From: Leclercia pneumoniae
GTDB lineage: Bacteria > Pseudomonadota > Gammaproteobacteria > Enterobacterales > Enterobacteriaceae
Direction of reading: 5' to 3'
DNA: 64,000 bases
NCBI RefSeq assembly: GCF_017348915.1
Contig: NZ_CP071383.1
Span: 1,922,001 to 1,986,000, forward strand
The notes beneath the pieces are model-generated. The model was not told the DNA's origin. It saw nothing but the letters and a program-made list of their open reading frames with translations, and searched no databases. The position numbers and the translations under genes were made by a program. Position 1 is the stretch's first letter. Each line of letters starts with the position of its first letter. Of this stretch, positions 18,882 to 29,395 are shown in pieces.

Positions 18882-19139
18882 ATATACCTCTTTTTTTACA
18901 TCCCATATTAACGGGGGTGTTCATAGCGTGATGTCTAAAAAACCATCCGCTTTATAGTTATAGTGGGAGGGGAAACGGCGGGTAATGTTCACTATCCTGA
19001 CCCATCTGGCAATACATTTGTAATGGTCTGTTACATTTAACTAAGCCGATACAATACGCCAGAAACCTAAATGTTATTTAGCGTTAAATTTCATCCATTA
19101 GGTTTTACTGGATTTTTTCACTACCAGGGCGGGGAGAGA

Positions 19140-19289
19140 ATGGGCTTATGGCGATATGTTCTGCTGTTTGGTTGTTTGAGTAGTGATATGGGCTATGTTC
19201 TGAAAATTAGCTGGTCAGATATGTTGAATGGGCGGTTGTATCACCTGCGCGCGGAAGGGGTTACCCGTCTTTTATACACAAAAAACTAA
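19140..19289 (+). CDS. Possible 49-aa small protein, unproven
   Basis: The ATG at 19140 follows GGGGAGAGA with no gap, a purine-rich tract that could act as a weak ribosome-binding site. The product begins MGLWRYVLLFGCLSS, a short hydrophobic segment, then a polar basic tail. I recognise no family and E. coli has no annotated gene here. The frame continues upstream to another ATG at 19071. It may be chance. Confidence 0.2.
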   Translation: MGLWRYVLLFGCLSSDMGYVLKISWSDMLNGRLYHLRAEGVTRLLYTKN

Positions 19290-19303
19290 CATCGCGTTAT
19301 CAG

Positions 19304-19319
19304 GGTGATCGCGATCACA
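19304..19319. promoter_or_regulatory. CRP-like site in the dtpA-nth gap
   Basis: GGTGATCGCGATCACA matches the CRP pattern TGTGA-N6-TCACA at nine of ten defined positions, and its inner 14 bases form a perfect palindrome. It lies 423 bp upstream of dtpA (divergent side) and 180 bp from the nth stop. No obvious downstream gene on the plus strand uses it, so its target is unclear. Confidence 0.55.
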
Positions 19320-19499
19320 GAGTTATAGAAATTTTCGCTGACAAAAAAACAATTAACCTGTCTTTCCGTTAATGCGCCCTATGAAATCACTGCGCGTTGG
19401 CAAAGCAAGAGCAGGATCGACGTATAAAAAGCGAACAGACAGGTTGGGTTTCAAAGGCTTGCTGTTGCCAGGGGTAATAATGAACCGTCGGACGACGGT

Positions 19500-20135
19500 T
19501 CAGGCGTAGACTTTCTCTTTATATTCGCAGAGATCTTCAATGATGCACGAGCCACAACGTGGTTTGCGCGCAATACAGGTATAACGCCCGTGAAGGATGA
19601 GCCAGTGATGGCAATCCACTTTAAACGAGGCAGGGACCACTTTCAGAAGCTTCTCTTCAACCTGCTCGACATTTTTCCCGGGGGCGAACTGGGTGCGGTT
19701 GCAGACGCGAAAGATATGGGTATCTACTGCGATTGTCGGCCATCCGAACGCCGTGTTTAATACCACGTTCGCCGTTTTGCGCCCCACGCCAGGTAACGCC
19801 TCCAGGGCTGCGCGATCTTCCGGTACCTCGCTACCGTGCTGTTCAACGAGGATCCGGCAGGTTTTGATCACGTTTTCCGCTTTGCTATTAAAGAGGCCAA
19901 TCGTTTTGATGTACTGCTTTACGCCATCCACGCCCAGCGCCAGCATCGCTTCCGGGGTATTTGCCACCGGATAGAGTAGCGCGGTGGCCTTGTTGACGCT
20001 GACGTCCGTCGCCTGGGCTGAGAGCAGCACAGCAATCAGCAGTTCGAAAGGCGAAGTAAACTTCAGCTCCGTCGTAGGGTGCGGATTTTCATCGTGCAGG
20101 CGTTGCAGAATCGCAATACGCTTCTCTTTGTTCAT
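19500..20135 (-). CDS. nth: Endonuclease III
   Basis: A 211-residue DNA glycosylase/AP lyase for oxidised pyrimidines. The helix-hairpin-helix LPGVGRKTANVVL supplies the Schiff-base Lys120; Asp138 lies in AVDTH; the [4Fe-4S] cysteines are C187, C194, C197 and C203. The start overlaps the rsxE stop by 1 bp, placing nth at the end of the rsx operon, as in E. coli. Confidence 0.98.
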   Translation of the reverse strand: MNKEKRIAILQRLHDENPHPTTELKFTSPFELLIAVLLSAQATDVSVNKATALLYPVANTPEAMLALGVDGVKQYIKTIGLFNSKAENVIKTCRILVEQHGSEVPEDRAALEALPGVGRKTANVVLNTAFGWPTIAVDTHIFRVCNRTQFAPGKNVEQVEEKLLKVVPASFKVDCHHWLILHGRYTCIARKPRCGSCIIEDLCEYKEKVYA

Positions 20136-20824
20136 CAGGCTTTCCCGGCCGCGCCATCTTCAACGCTTACGCTGCGGGCTGCCGCACGACGTTTGCGTTT
20201 CTCATCAATCAGGTATTTCACCGCCAGCATCATGCCAAGGCCGATAAAGGCACCAGGTGGCAACATTGCCAGCAGGAACGGGGTATCGGTGTGGAAGACT
20301 TCGATGCGTAGCGCCTTCGCCCAGCCGCCCAGCAGTGCATCTGCACCGTCAAAGAGCGTTCCGTTACCCAGAATTTCACGCATCGAACCGAGCACAAACA
20401 TGGCGCAGGTGGCGCCCATGCCAATAGAAAAGCCGTCCAGCGCAGAGATGGCCGGGTCGTTTTTCACCGCAAAGGCTTCCGCACGGCCTACTACGATGCA
20501 GTTGGTTACGATAAGCGGAATAAAGATCCCCAGAGACTGATACAGACCAAAGGCATAAGCGTTGATCAGCATCTGCACCACGCTTACCACCGAGGCGATA
20601 ATCATGACGTAGATTGGAATACGAATTTCCGATGGCGTCCAGCGACGCAGGGCTGAGATAGAGAAGTTGGTCAGGGTTAACACCAGCGTGGTTGCCAGCC
20701 CCAGACCCACCGCATTGGTCGCTGTGGATGTCACCGCCAGCAGGGGACACATCCCCAGCAGCTGTACCAATGCCGAGTTGTTCTTCCAGAGACCCTGGAC
20801 GATTACCTCTTTAACCTGGCTCAT
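20135..20824 (-). CDS. rsxE: Electron transport complex subunit RsxE
   Basis: A 229-residue integral membrane protein of about six helices, homologous to RnfE/NqrD. The family stretch [18 protein letters not shown] is at residues 15-32. Together with RsxA it forms the membrane electron channel of the Rsx complex, which keeps SoxR reduced in E. coli. A highly charged C-terminal tail follows the last helix. The gap to rsxG is 2 bp. Confidence 0.96.
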   Translation of the reverse strand: MSQVKEVIVQGLWKNNSALVQLLGMCPLLAVTSTATNAVGLGLATTLVLTLTNFSISALRRWTPSEIRIPIYVMIIASVVSVVQMLINAYAFGLYQSLGIFIPLIVTNCIVVGRAEAFAVKNDPAISALDGFSIGMGATCAMFVLGSMREILGNGTLFDGADALLGGWAKALRIEVFHTDTPFLLAMLPPGAFIGLGMMLAVKYLIDEKRKRRAAARSVSVEDGAAGKA

Positions 20825-20826
20825 GA

Positions 20827-21447
20827 TTACTCCTCACAGGCCGGAAGATTGTTGAGTTGCGCAGGCAGCGTTTCCGCATAAAGCCCTGCACGTTTCACCG
20901 CGTTGACCACGGCGCGTGGCGTAATGGTGGCGCCGGTAAATTGATCAATCTCGCCGCCATCTTTCTTAACGGCAAAGGCGGTATCATTATCACCGTTAAT
21001 CACCTTGCCCGCGAACTGCAAAATCCAGTCGCTCAGACGGACTTCAATTTTATCCCCAAGGCCTGGCGTCTCATGATGTTCGGTCACGCGGGTGCCAAGA
21101 ACGGTACCCGCAAAGTCGGCCCCGACAAGCAGTTGAATAGAACCGGAGTAGCCGTCCGGAGCTGTCGCTTCCATGACTGCCCCAACCGGAGTATCGCCTT
21201 TACGGGCAATAAAAACGCGATGGTTCCCTTTCCCCAACTGCGGCGCCTGAACGATAAAGCAGCTTTGCTGCAGATCATTATCATAGACCTCTGACGGGAT
21301 CACCTGATCGAACAGCGCTTTTTGCTGACGGGCAGCCTGCTGATCGATAGTCGGTTTGGTCAGCTCATTCACCAGCGCGGTGAGCCCGGTCAGGGCCGCG
21401 GCGAAAATCGCCAGGGTCACGCCGTGTTTCTGCATGGTTTTCAGCAT
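20827..21447 (-). CDS. rsxG: Electron transport complex subunit RsxG
   Basis: A 206-residue protein with an N-terminal transmembrane helix and a periplasmic FMN-binding domain. The flavinylation motif [10 protein letters not shown] carries T174, the covalent FMN attachment residue, at the E. coli position. The open frame runs further upstream into rsxD, but the ATG at 21447 gives the E. coli length and a 10-bp gap after the rsxD stop, with AAGGGAA as ribosome-binding site. Confidence 0.95.
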   Translation of the reverse strand: MLKTMQKHGVTLAIFAAALTGLTALVNELTKPTIDQQAARQQKALFDQVIPSEVYDNDLQQSCFIVQAPQLGKGNHRVFIARKGDTPVGAVMEATAPDGYSGSIQLLVGADFAGTVLGTRVTEHHETPGLGDKIEVRLSDWILQFAGKVINGDNDTAFAVKKDGGEIDQFTGATITPRAVVNAVKRAGLYAETLPAQLNNLPACEE

Positions 21448-21457
21448 GGCGGTTCCC

Positions 21458-22507
21458 TTAGCGATGGCCGTAAACGCGCGGACGCGTGTAGTAGTCAATT
21501 AACGGTACGGTGATGTTTGCCAGTAGCACGGCAAAAGCAACACCGTCCGGATAGCCCCCAAAGGAGCGAATCAGCCACACCAGCAGGCCTGCCAGCGCGC
21601 CAAAAATCAGACGTCCCCGATTGGTGGTAGAGGCGGTGACGGGGTCGGTGAGGATAAAGAACGCGCCGAGCATGGTGGCACCGGAGAGCAGGTGGATCTG
21701 CGGGCTTGCCAGCGATTCGGGAGAGAAGAGCCAACCGAGCGTCGCACATACCGCCAGCGTGACAATAAAGCTCACCGGGATATGCCAGCGAATCGCCTTT
21801 TGTTGCAGCAGAAATACGCCGCCCAACAGATAGGCCAGGTTGACCCACTGCCAGCCCGCACCTGCCAGCACGCCGCTGTAAATCGGGTACTGCAAAATTT
21901 GCTCGACGGGATGCCCGGCGTGCAATGAGGTTTTAAAGGTATCCAGCGGTGTGGCCTGGCTAATGCCATCTACGCCCATCCGGAGGCTGTCCATATCTCC
22001 GCTGGCGCTGTGGCCGGTGAAGATCACCTGAAGAGCATCCATAAAGCCCGGTACGGTGGCAGCTATTTCATGGGGGGGTAGCCAACTGGTCATCTGAACC
22101 GGGAAGGAGATCAGCAAGACGACATAGCCAATCATCGCGGGATTGAAGGGGTTATGCCCCAGCCCGCCATACAGCTGCTTGGCGATAATCACGGCGAAAA
22201 CGCTGCCCAGTATCACAATCCACCACGGGGCGAAAGGCGGAATACTGATCGCCAACAGCAGGCCGGTGAGCAGGGCGGAGTTATCGGCGACAATCTTGCT
22301 GACCGGCATCTTGCGCAATTTGAGCACCAGCGCTTCAGCGGCGAGGGCGCTGATACAGCCGAGGAGTATCTGGAAGAGCGTTCCCCAGCCAAAGAACCAG
22401 AGCTGAACGGCAATGCCGGGTAGTGCCGCCAGGCAGACCAGCATCATGATGCGTGAGGTCTGGCGCTGGTTATGGGTATAGGGGGAACTTGCGATTCTAA
22501 AAACCAT
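21458..22507 (-). CDS. rsxD: Electron transport complex subunit RsxD
   Basis: A 349-residue integral membrane flavoprotein homologous to RnfD/NqrB with about nine helices. The covalent FMN threonine is T186 in GISQATPL. A second conserved segment, [21 protein letters not shown], follows near 275. It starts directly at the rsxC stop codon, indicating tight translational coupling. Confidence 0.95.
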   Translation of the reverse strand: MVFRIASSPYTHNQRQTSRIMMLVCLAALPGIAVQLWFFGWGTLFQILLGCISALAAEALVLKLRKMPVSKIVADNSALLTGLLLAISIPPFAPWWIVILGSVFAVIIAKQLYGGLGHNPFNPAMIGYVVLLISFPVQMTSWLPPHEIAATVPGFMDALQVIFTGHSASGDMDSLRMGVDGISQATPLDTFKTSLHAGHPVEQILQYPIYSGVLAGAGWQWVNLAYLLGGVFLLQQKAIRWHIPVSFIVTLAVCATLGWLFSPESLASPQIHLLSGATMLGAFFILTDPVTASTTNRGRLIFGALAGLLVWLIRSFGGYPDGVAFAVLLANITVPLIDYYTRPRVYGHR

Positions 22508-24709
22508 TTAATCCTCGTTTACTGCTTGCTGTGCGGCTTTTTTTGCCTGTACGCGCGCAATAGCGGCCGAGATGGCGGCTTTGCGCGGGTCGTCGTTGGC
22601 GGCCTGTTCTTCTTGTTGCGCTTCTTTACGGGCTTTAGCGCGGGCGATAGCAGCCTCAACGGCGGCTTTACGCGGGTCAACGGGCTCCGCCGGGGCGGCT
22701 TCCTGCGCCTCGGTCTTGCGGGCTTTGGCACGGGCGATGGCAGCCTCAACGGCGGCTTTGCGTGGGTCCAAGGGCTCTGCTGGCGCGTCGACCGGGGTTT
22801 CCTCGGCCTGGGCTTTACGGGCCTTGGCTCGGGCGATGGCGGCCTCGACGGCGGCTTTGCGCGGGTCAACCGGCTCTGCCGGGGCGTCGACCGGAGTTTC
22901 CTCGGCCTGTGCTTTACGGGCTTTAGCGCGAGCTATAGCCGCCTCTACGGCAGCTTTACGCGGATCCACGGTTGCTGAGGAGACCTCATCATGATCTTCC
23001 GCTTTACGCATCTCCGCCTGCGCAATCGCCTCTTCGACCGCCTCGACGGATGGATCAATTTTCGGATCGTGAAGCTCGGCGGTTTTCTCAGCCTGACGCG
23101 CGCGGGCCTGGGCTTTACGCGCTTCCCGTGCGGCAATCGCTTCGCTGTTATCCGGACGGGTGCCGGACTGAATCACCACCTCTTCGGTGGCGTTGGCATT
23201 TTTCTCACGTACGCGCGCCAGCGCCGCCTTGATAGCATCCTGATCTTTCGCTGCAGGCTGCACCGCAGCCTGCTTGTGACGTGCCTGTCGCGCCTCTTTT
23301 TCACGCTCAAGACGAGCCTGACGGGCTTCAAAACGGGCTTTTGCTTCTGCAGCCCGTTTCTCTTCCATCGAAATGGCATAAATTTCAGCCTTCTCGACGC
23401 GGAAATACTGCACCAGCGGAATATTACTTGGGCAGACCCAGGCGCACGCGCCGCACTCAATGCAGTCGGCCAGATTGTGCGCTTTGGCTTTATCGTGCAA
23501 TTGACCTTTGCTGTACCAGTAGAGCTGCTGGGGCAGCAGATCCGCCGGACAAGCATCGGCACAGGCGCTACAACGGATGCAGCCTTTCTCTTCCTGCTCC
23601 TCGCCCATCTCGCTGGCCGAGGGAGCCAGCAGGCAGTTCGTAATTTTTACGACCGGGACGTCCAGCCAGGGCAGGGTAAAGCCCATCAGCGGGCCACCCA
23701 TAATCACCATCTGCTCAGGGCCTGGACAGAAACCTGCCTGCTCAAGCAGATGGCGAATTGGGGTACCCAGGCGCGCCCAGACGTTACCCGGACGTGAAAC
23801 GGATTCACCAGTCAGGGTCACGACACGTTCGGTCAGCGGCTCGCCGTCAATCACCGCGCGTTTAACCGCATAGGCGGTACCGACGTTTTGCATCAGCACG
23901 CCGATATCCGACGAACGACCGCCGTGAGGAACCTGCTTGCCGGTTAAAATCTGGGTGAGCTGCTTCGCACCGCCAGAGGGGTATTTCGTGGGGATCACCC
24001 GCAGGCTGATATCATGGCTGCCCGCCAGCACCGCACGCAGCATGGAGATGGCCTGCGGTTTATTATCTTCAATGCCAATCAGCACTTCGCGTGGCTGTAA
24101 CACGTGCGCCAGAATGCGGATACCTTCCACAACCTGCGCTGCGCAGTCCTGCATCAGACGGTCATCGGCGGTGATATAAGGCTCGCACTCGGCGGCATTG
24201 ATAATTAAGGTTTCAATCTTATCGCCACCGCCACGCAGTTTGGTGCCAGTAGGGAAACCCGCCCCGCCAAGGCCAGCCACGCCGAACTGGTGGATACGCT
24301 CAATCAGCGCCTCGCGGCTTTGGCTGCGATAATCACTCCAGCCCTCGCGCTCACACCACCGATCTTCGCCATCGGCTTCAATCACGACGCACAGTTCAGA
24401 TAAGGCGGAAGGGTGGGGGACGGTATGAGGCGCGATGGCCACCACCTGACCTGACGTTGGCGCATGTACCGGCAACATCCGGCCACGACCAAAGGTCAGC
24501 GGCTGGCCGCGCAGTACAGTATCACCCGGCTTCACGCACAGTTCACCCTCAGCACCAATGTGCTGTTTAAGCGGGATGATAAAACGCGTTGCCAGCGGAA
24601 TCTGACGCAGCGGCGTACCGCTGGACTGGTTTTTCATCTCCGGCGGATGAATACCGCCATCGAAATCCCAGATCTTCTCTTTTCTGAAGGCAGAAAATAA
24701 CTTAAGCAT
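22508..24709 (-). CDS. rsxC: Electron transport complex subunit RsxC
   Basis: A 733-residue peripheral subunit homologous to RnfC. Order: N-terminal domain (GGIHPPEMK), NADH/FMN-binding Rossmann-like domain ([16 protein letters not shown]), SLBB-type region, two [4Fe-4S] motifs ([12 protein letters not shown] and [12 protein letters not shown], about residues 380-430), then a long Ala/Lys/Arg-rich tail of tandem repeats. The frame is open 61 codons further upstream, but [12 protein letters not shown] matches the E. coli N-terminus. It overlaps rsxB by 8 bp. Confidence 0.96.
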   Translation of the reverse strand: MLKLFSAFRKEKIWDFDGGIHPPEMKNQSSGTPLRQIPLATRFIIPLKQHIGAEGELCVKPGDTVLRGQPLTFGRGRMLPVHAPTSGQVVAIAPHTVPHPSALSELCVVIEADGEDRWCEREGWSDYRSQSREALIERIHQFGVAGLGGAGFPTGTKLRGGGDKIETLIINAAECEPYITADDRLMQDCAAQVVEGIRILAHVLQPREVLIGIEDNKPQAISMLRAVLAGSHDISLRVIPTKYPSGGAKQLTQILTGKQVPHGGRSSDIGVLMQNVGTAYAVKRAVIDGEPLTERVVTLTGESVSRPGNVWARLGTPIRHLLEQAGFCPGPEQMVIMGGPLMGFTLPWLDVPVVKITNCLLAPSASEMGEEQEEKGCIRCSACADACPADLLPQQLYWYSKGQLHDKAKAHNLADCIECGACAWVCPSNIPLVQYFRVEKAEIYAISMEEKRAAEAKARFEARQARLEREKEARQARHKQAAVQPAAKDQDAIKAALARVREKNANATEEVVIQSGTRPDNSEAIAAREARKAQARARQAEKTAELHDPKIDPSVEAVEEAIAQAEMRKAEDHDEVSSATVDPRKAAVEAAIARAKARKAQAEETPVDAPAEPVDPRKAAVEAAIARAKARKAQAEETPVDAPAEPLDPRKAAVEAAIARAKARKTEAQEAAPAEPVDPRKAAVEAAIARAKARKEAQQEEQAANDDPRKAAISAAIARVQAKKAAQQAVNED
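22511..22966 (-). repeat. Tandem repeats encoding the RsxC C-terminal tail
   Basis: Five units of 27-33 codons, each beginning [18 protein letters not shown], cover residues 582-733. The first two units (33 codons each) differ at the protein level only in the last residue; the later ones shorten to 30, 29 and 27. The units should form charged helices. Copy number is expected to vary between strains by recombination; E. coli K-12 shows related repeats in the same place. Confidence 0.9.
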
Positions 24710-25277
24710 GGTGTTCCACAGGAATAATACGAACCGGAATGGTTTGAAGATCCCATTTCCAGCTGTCAGTCGTAGGGCTGACCGGACGCAGCTCAATACA
24801 TTGCGTTGGACACGGCGCAACGCAGAGATTACAGCCGGTGCACAGATCTTCAACCACGGTGTGCATGGCGCGGGTGGCGCCGATGATGGCATCTACCGGA
24901 CAGGCCTGAATACATTTGGTGCAGCCGATGCAGTTTGGCTCATCAATAACCGCCAGCATACGCACGGGCTCAGCGGCCTCTTCGCCGTCGGTCGGCTGGG
25001 GATCGACGTTAAGCAGCTCAGCGATTTTGAGCATTACCGCTTCGCCGCCAGGGGCGCAACGGTTTATTTTCTCTCCGCCGTTACCGACCGCTTCGGCATA
25101 AGGGCGGCAGCCGGGGTAGCCGCACTGCCCACACTGGCTCTGCGGCAGTAGTTCATCAATTTTTTCAACAACGGGATCATCCTCGACCGCAAAGCGGCGG
25201 GAGGCATATCCAAGAATGAGGCCAAACACCAGACCCAGCATGCTGAGCGAGGCGATGGCGATCCAGATTGCATTCAT
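24702..25277 (-). CDS. rsxB: Electron transport complex subunit RsxB
   Basis: A 191-residue ferredoxin-like subunit: one N-terminal membrane helix, an Fe-S domain with CGQCGYPGC (about residues 49-57), and two [4Fe-4S] ferredoxin motifs, [12 protein letters not shown] and [12 protein letters not shown] (about 116-160). It relays electrons from RsxC to the membrane channel. Its start overlaps the rsxA stop by 1 bp. Confidence 0.97.
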   Translation of the reverse strand: MNAIWIAIASLSMLGLVFGLILGYASRRFAVEDDPVVEKIDELLPQSQCGQCGYPGCRPYAEAVGNGGEKINRCAPGGEAVMLKIAELLNVDPQPTDGEEAAEPVRMLAVIDEPNCIGCTKCIQACPVDAIIGATRAMHTVVEDLCTGCNLCVAPCPTQCIELRPVSPTTDSWKWDLQTIPVRIIPVEHHA

Positions 25278-25858
25278 TACAACTTCACCAGACCACTGAA
25301 GCCCATAAAGGCCAGAGACATCAGTCCTGCGGTCACCAGCGCGATGGCGTTACCACGAAACGGCGCCGGAACATCGGCCGCAACCATGCGTTCACGGATG
25401 GCGGCAAACAGTACCATCACCAGCGAGAAGCCAACCGCTGCAGAAAAACCATACAGCGCGGACTGCATAAAATTATGCCCAAGATTGATATTGAGCAGCG
25501 CCACGCCAAGCACCGCACAGTTAGTGGTGATTAAAGGCAGGAAGATGCCGAGCAGGCGATAGAGCGCCGGGCTGGTTTTACGCACCACCATTTCGGTGAA
25601 CTGCACCACTACGGCAATGACCAGGATAAATGCCAGGGTGCGAAGATAGGTCAGACCCAGAGGAATCAGGATCCAGTTATCGATCCACCAGGCGCAGATA
25701 GAGGCGAGGGTCATGACGAAGGTGGTTGCCAGCCCCATTCCCATCGCGGTTTCGAGCTTTTTGGAAACGCCCATAAACGGGCACAGGCCGAGAAACTTCA
25801 CCAGGACGAAGTTATTCACCAGCACTGTGCCGACAAAAAGCAGTAAGTAGTCAGTCAT
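25277..25858 (-). CDS. rsxA: Electron transport complex subunit RsxA
   Basis: A 193-residue integral membrane protein with about six helices, homologous to RnfA/NqrE and paralogous to RsxE (shared [18 protein letters not shown] segment). The pseudo-symmetric RsxA/RsxE pair coordinates an Fe-S centre in the membrane. It is the first gene of rsxABCDGE-nth; the operon promoter should lie in the 76-bp gap to ydgK. Confidence 0.97.
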   Translation of the reverse strand: MTDYLLLFVGTVLVNNFVLVKFLGLCPFMGVSKKLETAMGMGLATTFVMTLASICAWWIDNWILIPLGLTYLRTLAFILVIAVVVQFTEMVVRKTSPALYRLLGIFLPLITTNCAVLGVALLNINLGHNFMQSALYGFSAAVGFSLVMVLFAAIRERMVAADVPAPFRGNAIALVTAGLMSLAFMGFSGLVKL

Positions 25859-25934
25859 TATTCAGCCTGAAATAAAAAAGCCGCCTATTATCGGACAAAG
25901 CCCGGTAAGCGACAACAGGATAACTGTAAGGTTA

Positions 25935-26375
25935 TTACGGGTTCACAAAGGTCTGCTTCACGCGTACAGAGCGCTTAAAGTAGGGAACGAAGAGCGCCGT
26001 AACCAGTAGCGGGAAGAGCAGTTGACGAACGGCCAGCGCATCAGAAACCGGCGAGAAAGCGAAGGCTTTCACCGCTAATAACACCGCAACCAGCAGCCAG
26101 ATAATATAGTGTTTTGGTACGCATTGACGTCGCTTAAAGAAGGCGATAGTCAGCCACAGGGTGTAGTACCACATGGCGATGGCGAAACCGAAGGAAATAA
26201 ACCACATCACTTTATTACTGGTATTTTGCGCACTGAGGGTCTCGAGAGCATGCGGCGTAATTAAAGCGGTTGAATAAAGCACCAGCGCCAGCGATGCGCT
26301 TAATAGTGCCACCAGCAACCAGGCGAGAGGGGCAAGTAACCAGCCTCCAATTCTTTCTCCAGCGGTTGTGGTCAT
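25935..26375 (-). CDS. ydgK: DUF2569 inner-membrane protein YdgK
   Basis: A 146-residue protein with four predicted transmembrane helices (about residues 12-35, 55-75, 90-108, 117-135). It matches the DUF2569 family member that precedes rsxA in E. coli. Function is unknown; the constant position beside rsx suggests an envelope or redox link, but that is inference. Confidence 0.85.
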   Translation of the reverse strand: MTTTAGERIGGWLLAPLAWLLVALLSASLALVLYSTALITPHALETLSAQNTSNKVMWFISFGFAIAMWYYTLWLTIAFFKRRQCVPKHYIIWLLVAVLLAVKAFAFSPVSDALAVRQLLFPLLVTALFVPYFKRSVRVKQTFVNP

Positions 26376-26459
26376 GGTATCTCCCGAAAGTTAGCGCGAA
26401 ATCGTAGGCAGAATAGCCGGGGCAAGATTATATAACATTTCGCGCTAATGGCTACTTTC

Positions 26460-26675
26460 TTATTGTACGAAGCGCCAGACGGACTTTGGCACCTCGCCGA
26501 TATTAAACAAACGCCCACCGGAGACCAGTTCTGCGCGGCGATGATCGGCGGCGCGGTACATACTAATAATGTCCTGATTATCTGTAAGGGTGTAGTTCAG
26601 GTGATCAAACAATTTTTCCAGACTTTCAAGAGAATTGATCTTACGAAATTTTAATAAATAGTCCTGAACTGTCAT
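26460..26675 (-). CDS. cnu: Hha-family nucleoid modulator Cnu
   Basis: A 71-residue Hha/YmoA/Cnu protein starting [18 protein letters not shown], with the family core [18 protein letters not shown]. It pairs with H-NS/StpA to silence genes and in E. coli binds the oriC-linked cnb site. The reading frame stays open 35 codons upstream, but the start chosen matches the E. coli protein. It is distinct from the larger nucleoid proteins and has no partner gene here. Confidence 0.96.
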   Translation of the reverse strand: MTVQDYLLKFRKINSLESLEKLFDHLNYTLTDNQDIISMYRAADHRRAELVSGGRLFNIGEVPKSVWRFVQ

Positions 26676-26905
26676 TTTAATAAGTTTCCATTTAAGAGTT
26701 AGTAATACCAGCAGGGTAATTCGTTCGAATAATAAACGGATAAAAAAAGAGGTAAACAAATTGCACAGCGCACCATGCACAATTAAGAGTTTTCTTTGCC
26801 GATGAAGTCAGGCGTCGACCGACGCCTGGGGAAGAAGATTAGCGCTGTTCATCATCGCTGGCAATAAGCAACTGACATCATATGTCACCCTTTTTTAGGA
26901 GGGCG

Positions 26906-27049
26906 TTACTTATGCGGCGCCTCGCTGGTTACGGGGACGGGAGGCTGATAGTTATCAATATGGCTGGCGACACCCAGCAGGATCACAGAGACCCCCAGGA
27001 CAATCCATCCCGTTAACTCAATAATTCGATTAATAATTGACGTCATCAT
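26906..27049 (-). CDS. blr: Small membrane protein Blr
   Basis: A 47-codon gene. The product contains IIELTGWIVLGVSVILL-GVASHIDNYQPP, one transmembrane helix almost identical to E. coli Blr (41 residues), a division-associated protein named for beta-lactam tolerance. Two tandem ATG codons (27049 and 27046) precede it; the residue aligned with the E. coli initiator Met is here an ATT (Ile) codon, so the start appears to have moved upstream by six or seven codons. No strong ribosome-binding site is visible. It lies between cnu and ydgJ, as in E. coli. Confidence 0.85.
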   Translation of the reverse strand: MMTSIINRIIELTGWIVLGVSVILLGVASHIDNYQPPVPVTSEAPHK

Positions 27050-27280
27050 CGTTGATATTTGTTTTATCCATAAATACAGGGGCTAAATTTTACAGCGCAG
27101 TACGCGTGGCGGCAAGCGCTTTGCGGACTGGGTTTGTGATGGTAAACAGTAGGTTATAATTTGATATAAGATTTTACTTATTTAAGGCGCGCCGGGGCTG
27201 CCTCCCCTTCGGTATTAATTTATTGTGAGGGCAGGAGAGATCGTGTGAAATAGAAGGGTCATAAGATGAGAGGCAACGTC

Positions 27281-28321
27281 ATGAGCGATAAAATCCGCGT
27301 TGGATTAATAGGTTATGGTTACGCCAGTAAAACGTTCCACGCCCCCCTGATTGCGGGAACGGCAGGAATGGAGCTGGCGACAATATCAAGTAGTGATGCC
27401 ACGAAAGTTCATGCGGACTGGCCAACCGTCCCGGTGGTTTCTGAGCCGAAGCAACTCTTCAACGACCCCAATATCGATTTAATCGTTATACCTACCCCCA
27501 ATGATACACACTTCCCCCTGGCGAAAGCGGCACTCGAAGCGGGCAAACATGTCGTGGTCGATAAACCGTTTACCGTGACGTTGTCACAGGCCCGCGAGCT
27601 GGACGCGCTGGCGAAAAGCCTGGGACGTTTACTGTCGGTCTTTCACAACCGTCGCTGGGATAGCGATTTCCTGACGGTAAAAGCGTTGATTGCCGAGGGT
27701 GCGCTGGGCGAAGTCGCTTTCTTTGAATCACATTTTGACCGCTTCCGTCCGCAAGTGCGCGACCGCTGGCGTGAACAGGCAGTGCCGGGCAGCGGCATCT
27801 GGTACGATTTGGCACCCCATCTGCTGGATCAGGCGGTCAACCTGTTTGGCCTGCCGGTCAGCTTGTCGGTGGACCTGGCCCAGTTGCGCCCTGGCGCGCA
27901 GGCGACGGACTATTTCCATGCGGTTCTGAGCTATCCCCAGCGTCGCGTTGTACTGCACGGCACCATGCTGGCGGCGGCGGAATCGGCGCGCTATATCGTG
28001 CACGGTACCCGGGGTAGCTATGTGAAATACGGCCTCGACCCGCAGGAAGATCGCCTGAAGAATGGTGAGCGTCTGCCGCAGGAAGACTGGGGTTATGACA
28101 TGCGTGATGGCGTGCTAACCCGTGTGGAAGGTGAAGAACGCGTCGAAGAGACCTGGCTGACGCTGCCGGGGAACTATCCGGCGTACTACGCGGGGATCCG
28201 CGATGCCCTGAACGGCGACGGCGAAAACCCGGTACCGGCCAGCCAGGCGATTCAGATTATGGAGCTGATCGAGCTCGGTATTGAGTCGGCGAAGCATCGC
28301 GCAGCATTGAATCTCACTTGA
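27281..28321 (+). CDS. ydgJ: Gfo/Idh/MocA-family oxidoreductase YdgJ
   Basis: A 346-residue NAD(P)-dependent dehydrogenase. The Rossmann motif is VGLIGYGYASKTFHAP, and the dinucleotide/sugar-site EAGKHVVVDKPFT contains the conserved EKP-type lysine. The second half is the beta-sheet domain. An ATG five codons upstream is possible, but the chosen start matches E. coli YdgJ. Its substrate is unknown. It is divergent from blr and convergent with add. Confidence 0.9.
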   Translation: MSDKIRVGLIGYGYASKTFHAPLIAGTAGMELATISSSDATKVHADWPTVPVVSEPKQLFNDPNIDLIVIPTPNDTHFPLAKAALEAGKHVVVDKPFTVTLSQARELDALAKSLGRLLSVFHNRRWDSDFLTVKALIAEGALGEVAFFESHFDRFRPQVRDRWREQAVPGSGIWYDLAPHLLDQAVNLFGLPVSLSVDLAQLRPGAQATDYFHAVLSYPQRRVVLHGTMLAAAESARYIVHGTRGSYVKYGLDPQEDRLKNGERLPQEDWGYDMRDGVLTRVEGEERVEETWLTLPGNYPAYYAGIRDALNGDGENPVPASQAIQIMELIELGIESAKHRAALNLT

Positions 28322-28393
28322 TAGCCTGTCCTCTGGCGGTGGCTATGCCGCCAGGGACGACAACGCTAAACCCGCCAGGCGGCGGGGAATCAC

Positions 28394-29395
28394 TCAGCCG
28401 TTCTGCACGCGGGCAATCAGCGCCGTTTTTTCTGCCTGGCTGAGGAACGCAATATCCAGTCCGTTAATCTGCGCCTGGCGGATCTGCTCCCGGCTAAGCC
28501 CCGCTTGCGGTGCTGCTACGTTGTACTCATGAATGATATCCACGCCCTGAACCGCCGGGTCGTCAGTGTTAATCGAGGCCAGTACGCCCTGTTCCAGGAA
28601 GGTTTTCAGCGGATGCTGTGCCAAAGACGGCACGGTGCTGGTCTGGATATTGGAGGTCAGGCAGGATTCGATGCCAATGCGCTGCTCGGCAAGGAACGCC
28701 ATCAGCGCGGGGTCTTCTACGGCTTTCACCCCGTGACCGATCCGCTCAGCGCCCAGCTCACGAATCGCTTGCCAGATACTTTCAGGGCCTGCGGCTTCGC
28801 CCGCATGAACGGTAATGTGCCAGCCCGCATCACGCGCCCGGTTAAAGTGGGACAGGAAGAGGCTACCCGGGAAGCCCAGCTCGTCACCGGCAAGATCGAT
28901 TGCCGTGATCTGATCGCGATGGGCAAGCAGCGCTTCCAGCTCTTGCAGGCAGGCGGACTCACCGAAGGTGCGGCTCATAATGCCAATTAAACGCGCCTCT
29001 ACCGGAAACGCGTTGCAGCCTTCACGTACCCCGGCGATAACCGCTTCTACCACACCGGCTACCGGCAGTTGGTGGGTCATAGCCATATACCCCGGCGAGA
29101 ATCGCAGCTCCACATAATGCAGACCATTGCGCGCGGCATCTTCAATATTTTCAAATGCGACGCGGCGACAAGCATCCAGCGAGGCGAGCACTTTCACCCC
29201 CCAGTCCAGCTTGCTAAGGAAACTCACCAAATCCGGTTCGTTTTGAGTCACCTGAACGTGCGGAATTAGCGCCTCAAGCGACTGGGCGGGCAGGGTCAAA
29301 TTAAACTGGCGGCCAAGGTCGAGGATAGTCTGGGCGCGAATATTGCCATCAAGGTGACGATGGATGTCGGTTAAAGGCAGGCGGGTATCAATCAT
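28394..29395 (-). CDS. add: Adenosine deaminase
   Basis: A 333-residue zinc hydrolase that deaminates adenosine and deoxyadenosine. Conserved metal and catalytic motifs: DIHRHLDGN near residue 10, TVHAGEAAG near 197, GHGVKA, and [11 protein letters not shown] near 278. Length matches E. coli. It works in purine salvage in the cytosol and lies alone between ydgJ and the mal genes. Confidence 0.97.
   Translation of the reverse strand: MIDTRLPLTDIHRHLDGNIRAQTILDLGRQFNLTLPAQSLEALIPHVQVTQNEPDLVSFLSKLDWGVKVLASLDACRRVAFENIEDAARNGLHYVELRFSPGYMAMTHQLPVAGVVEAVIAGVREGCNAFPVEARLIGIMSRTFGESACLQELEALLAHRDQITAIDLAGDELGFPGSLFLSHFNRARDAGWHITVHAGEAAGPESIWQAIRELGAERIGHGVKAVEDPALMAFLAEQRIGIESCLTSNIQTSTVPSLAQHPLKTFLEQGVLASINTDDPAVQGVDIIHEYNVAAPQAGLSREQIRQAQINGLDIAFLSQAEKTALIARVQNG

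Larger units (their letters stand above)
18882..19499. other. 618-bp dtpA-nth intergenic region
   Basis: No recognised gene is present. The region is more AT-rich than its surroundings. It contains a possible 49-codon ORF (19140-19289), a near-perfect CRP site (19304-19319), an AACCTGTCT/AGACAGGTT inverted repeat at 19355-19363 and 19437-19445, and a perfect 8-bp hairpin GAACCGTC/GACGGTTC at 19482-19501 touching the nth stop codon. The dtpA promoter should lie at its left end. Confidence 0.6.

Noticed and set aside
22511..22966. Regular repeats resembling a CRISPR array
   Set aside because: The repeats are in frame within rsxC, encode the known charged tail, and have no unique spacers of constant length.
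26809..26828. CAGGCGTCG/CGACGCCTG palindrome between cnu and blr as a terminator or sRNA
   Set aside because: It lacks a T-run on either strand and has almost no loop; it may be a stable palindrome, but I cannot assign a function.
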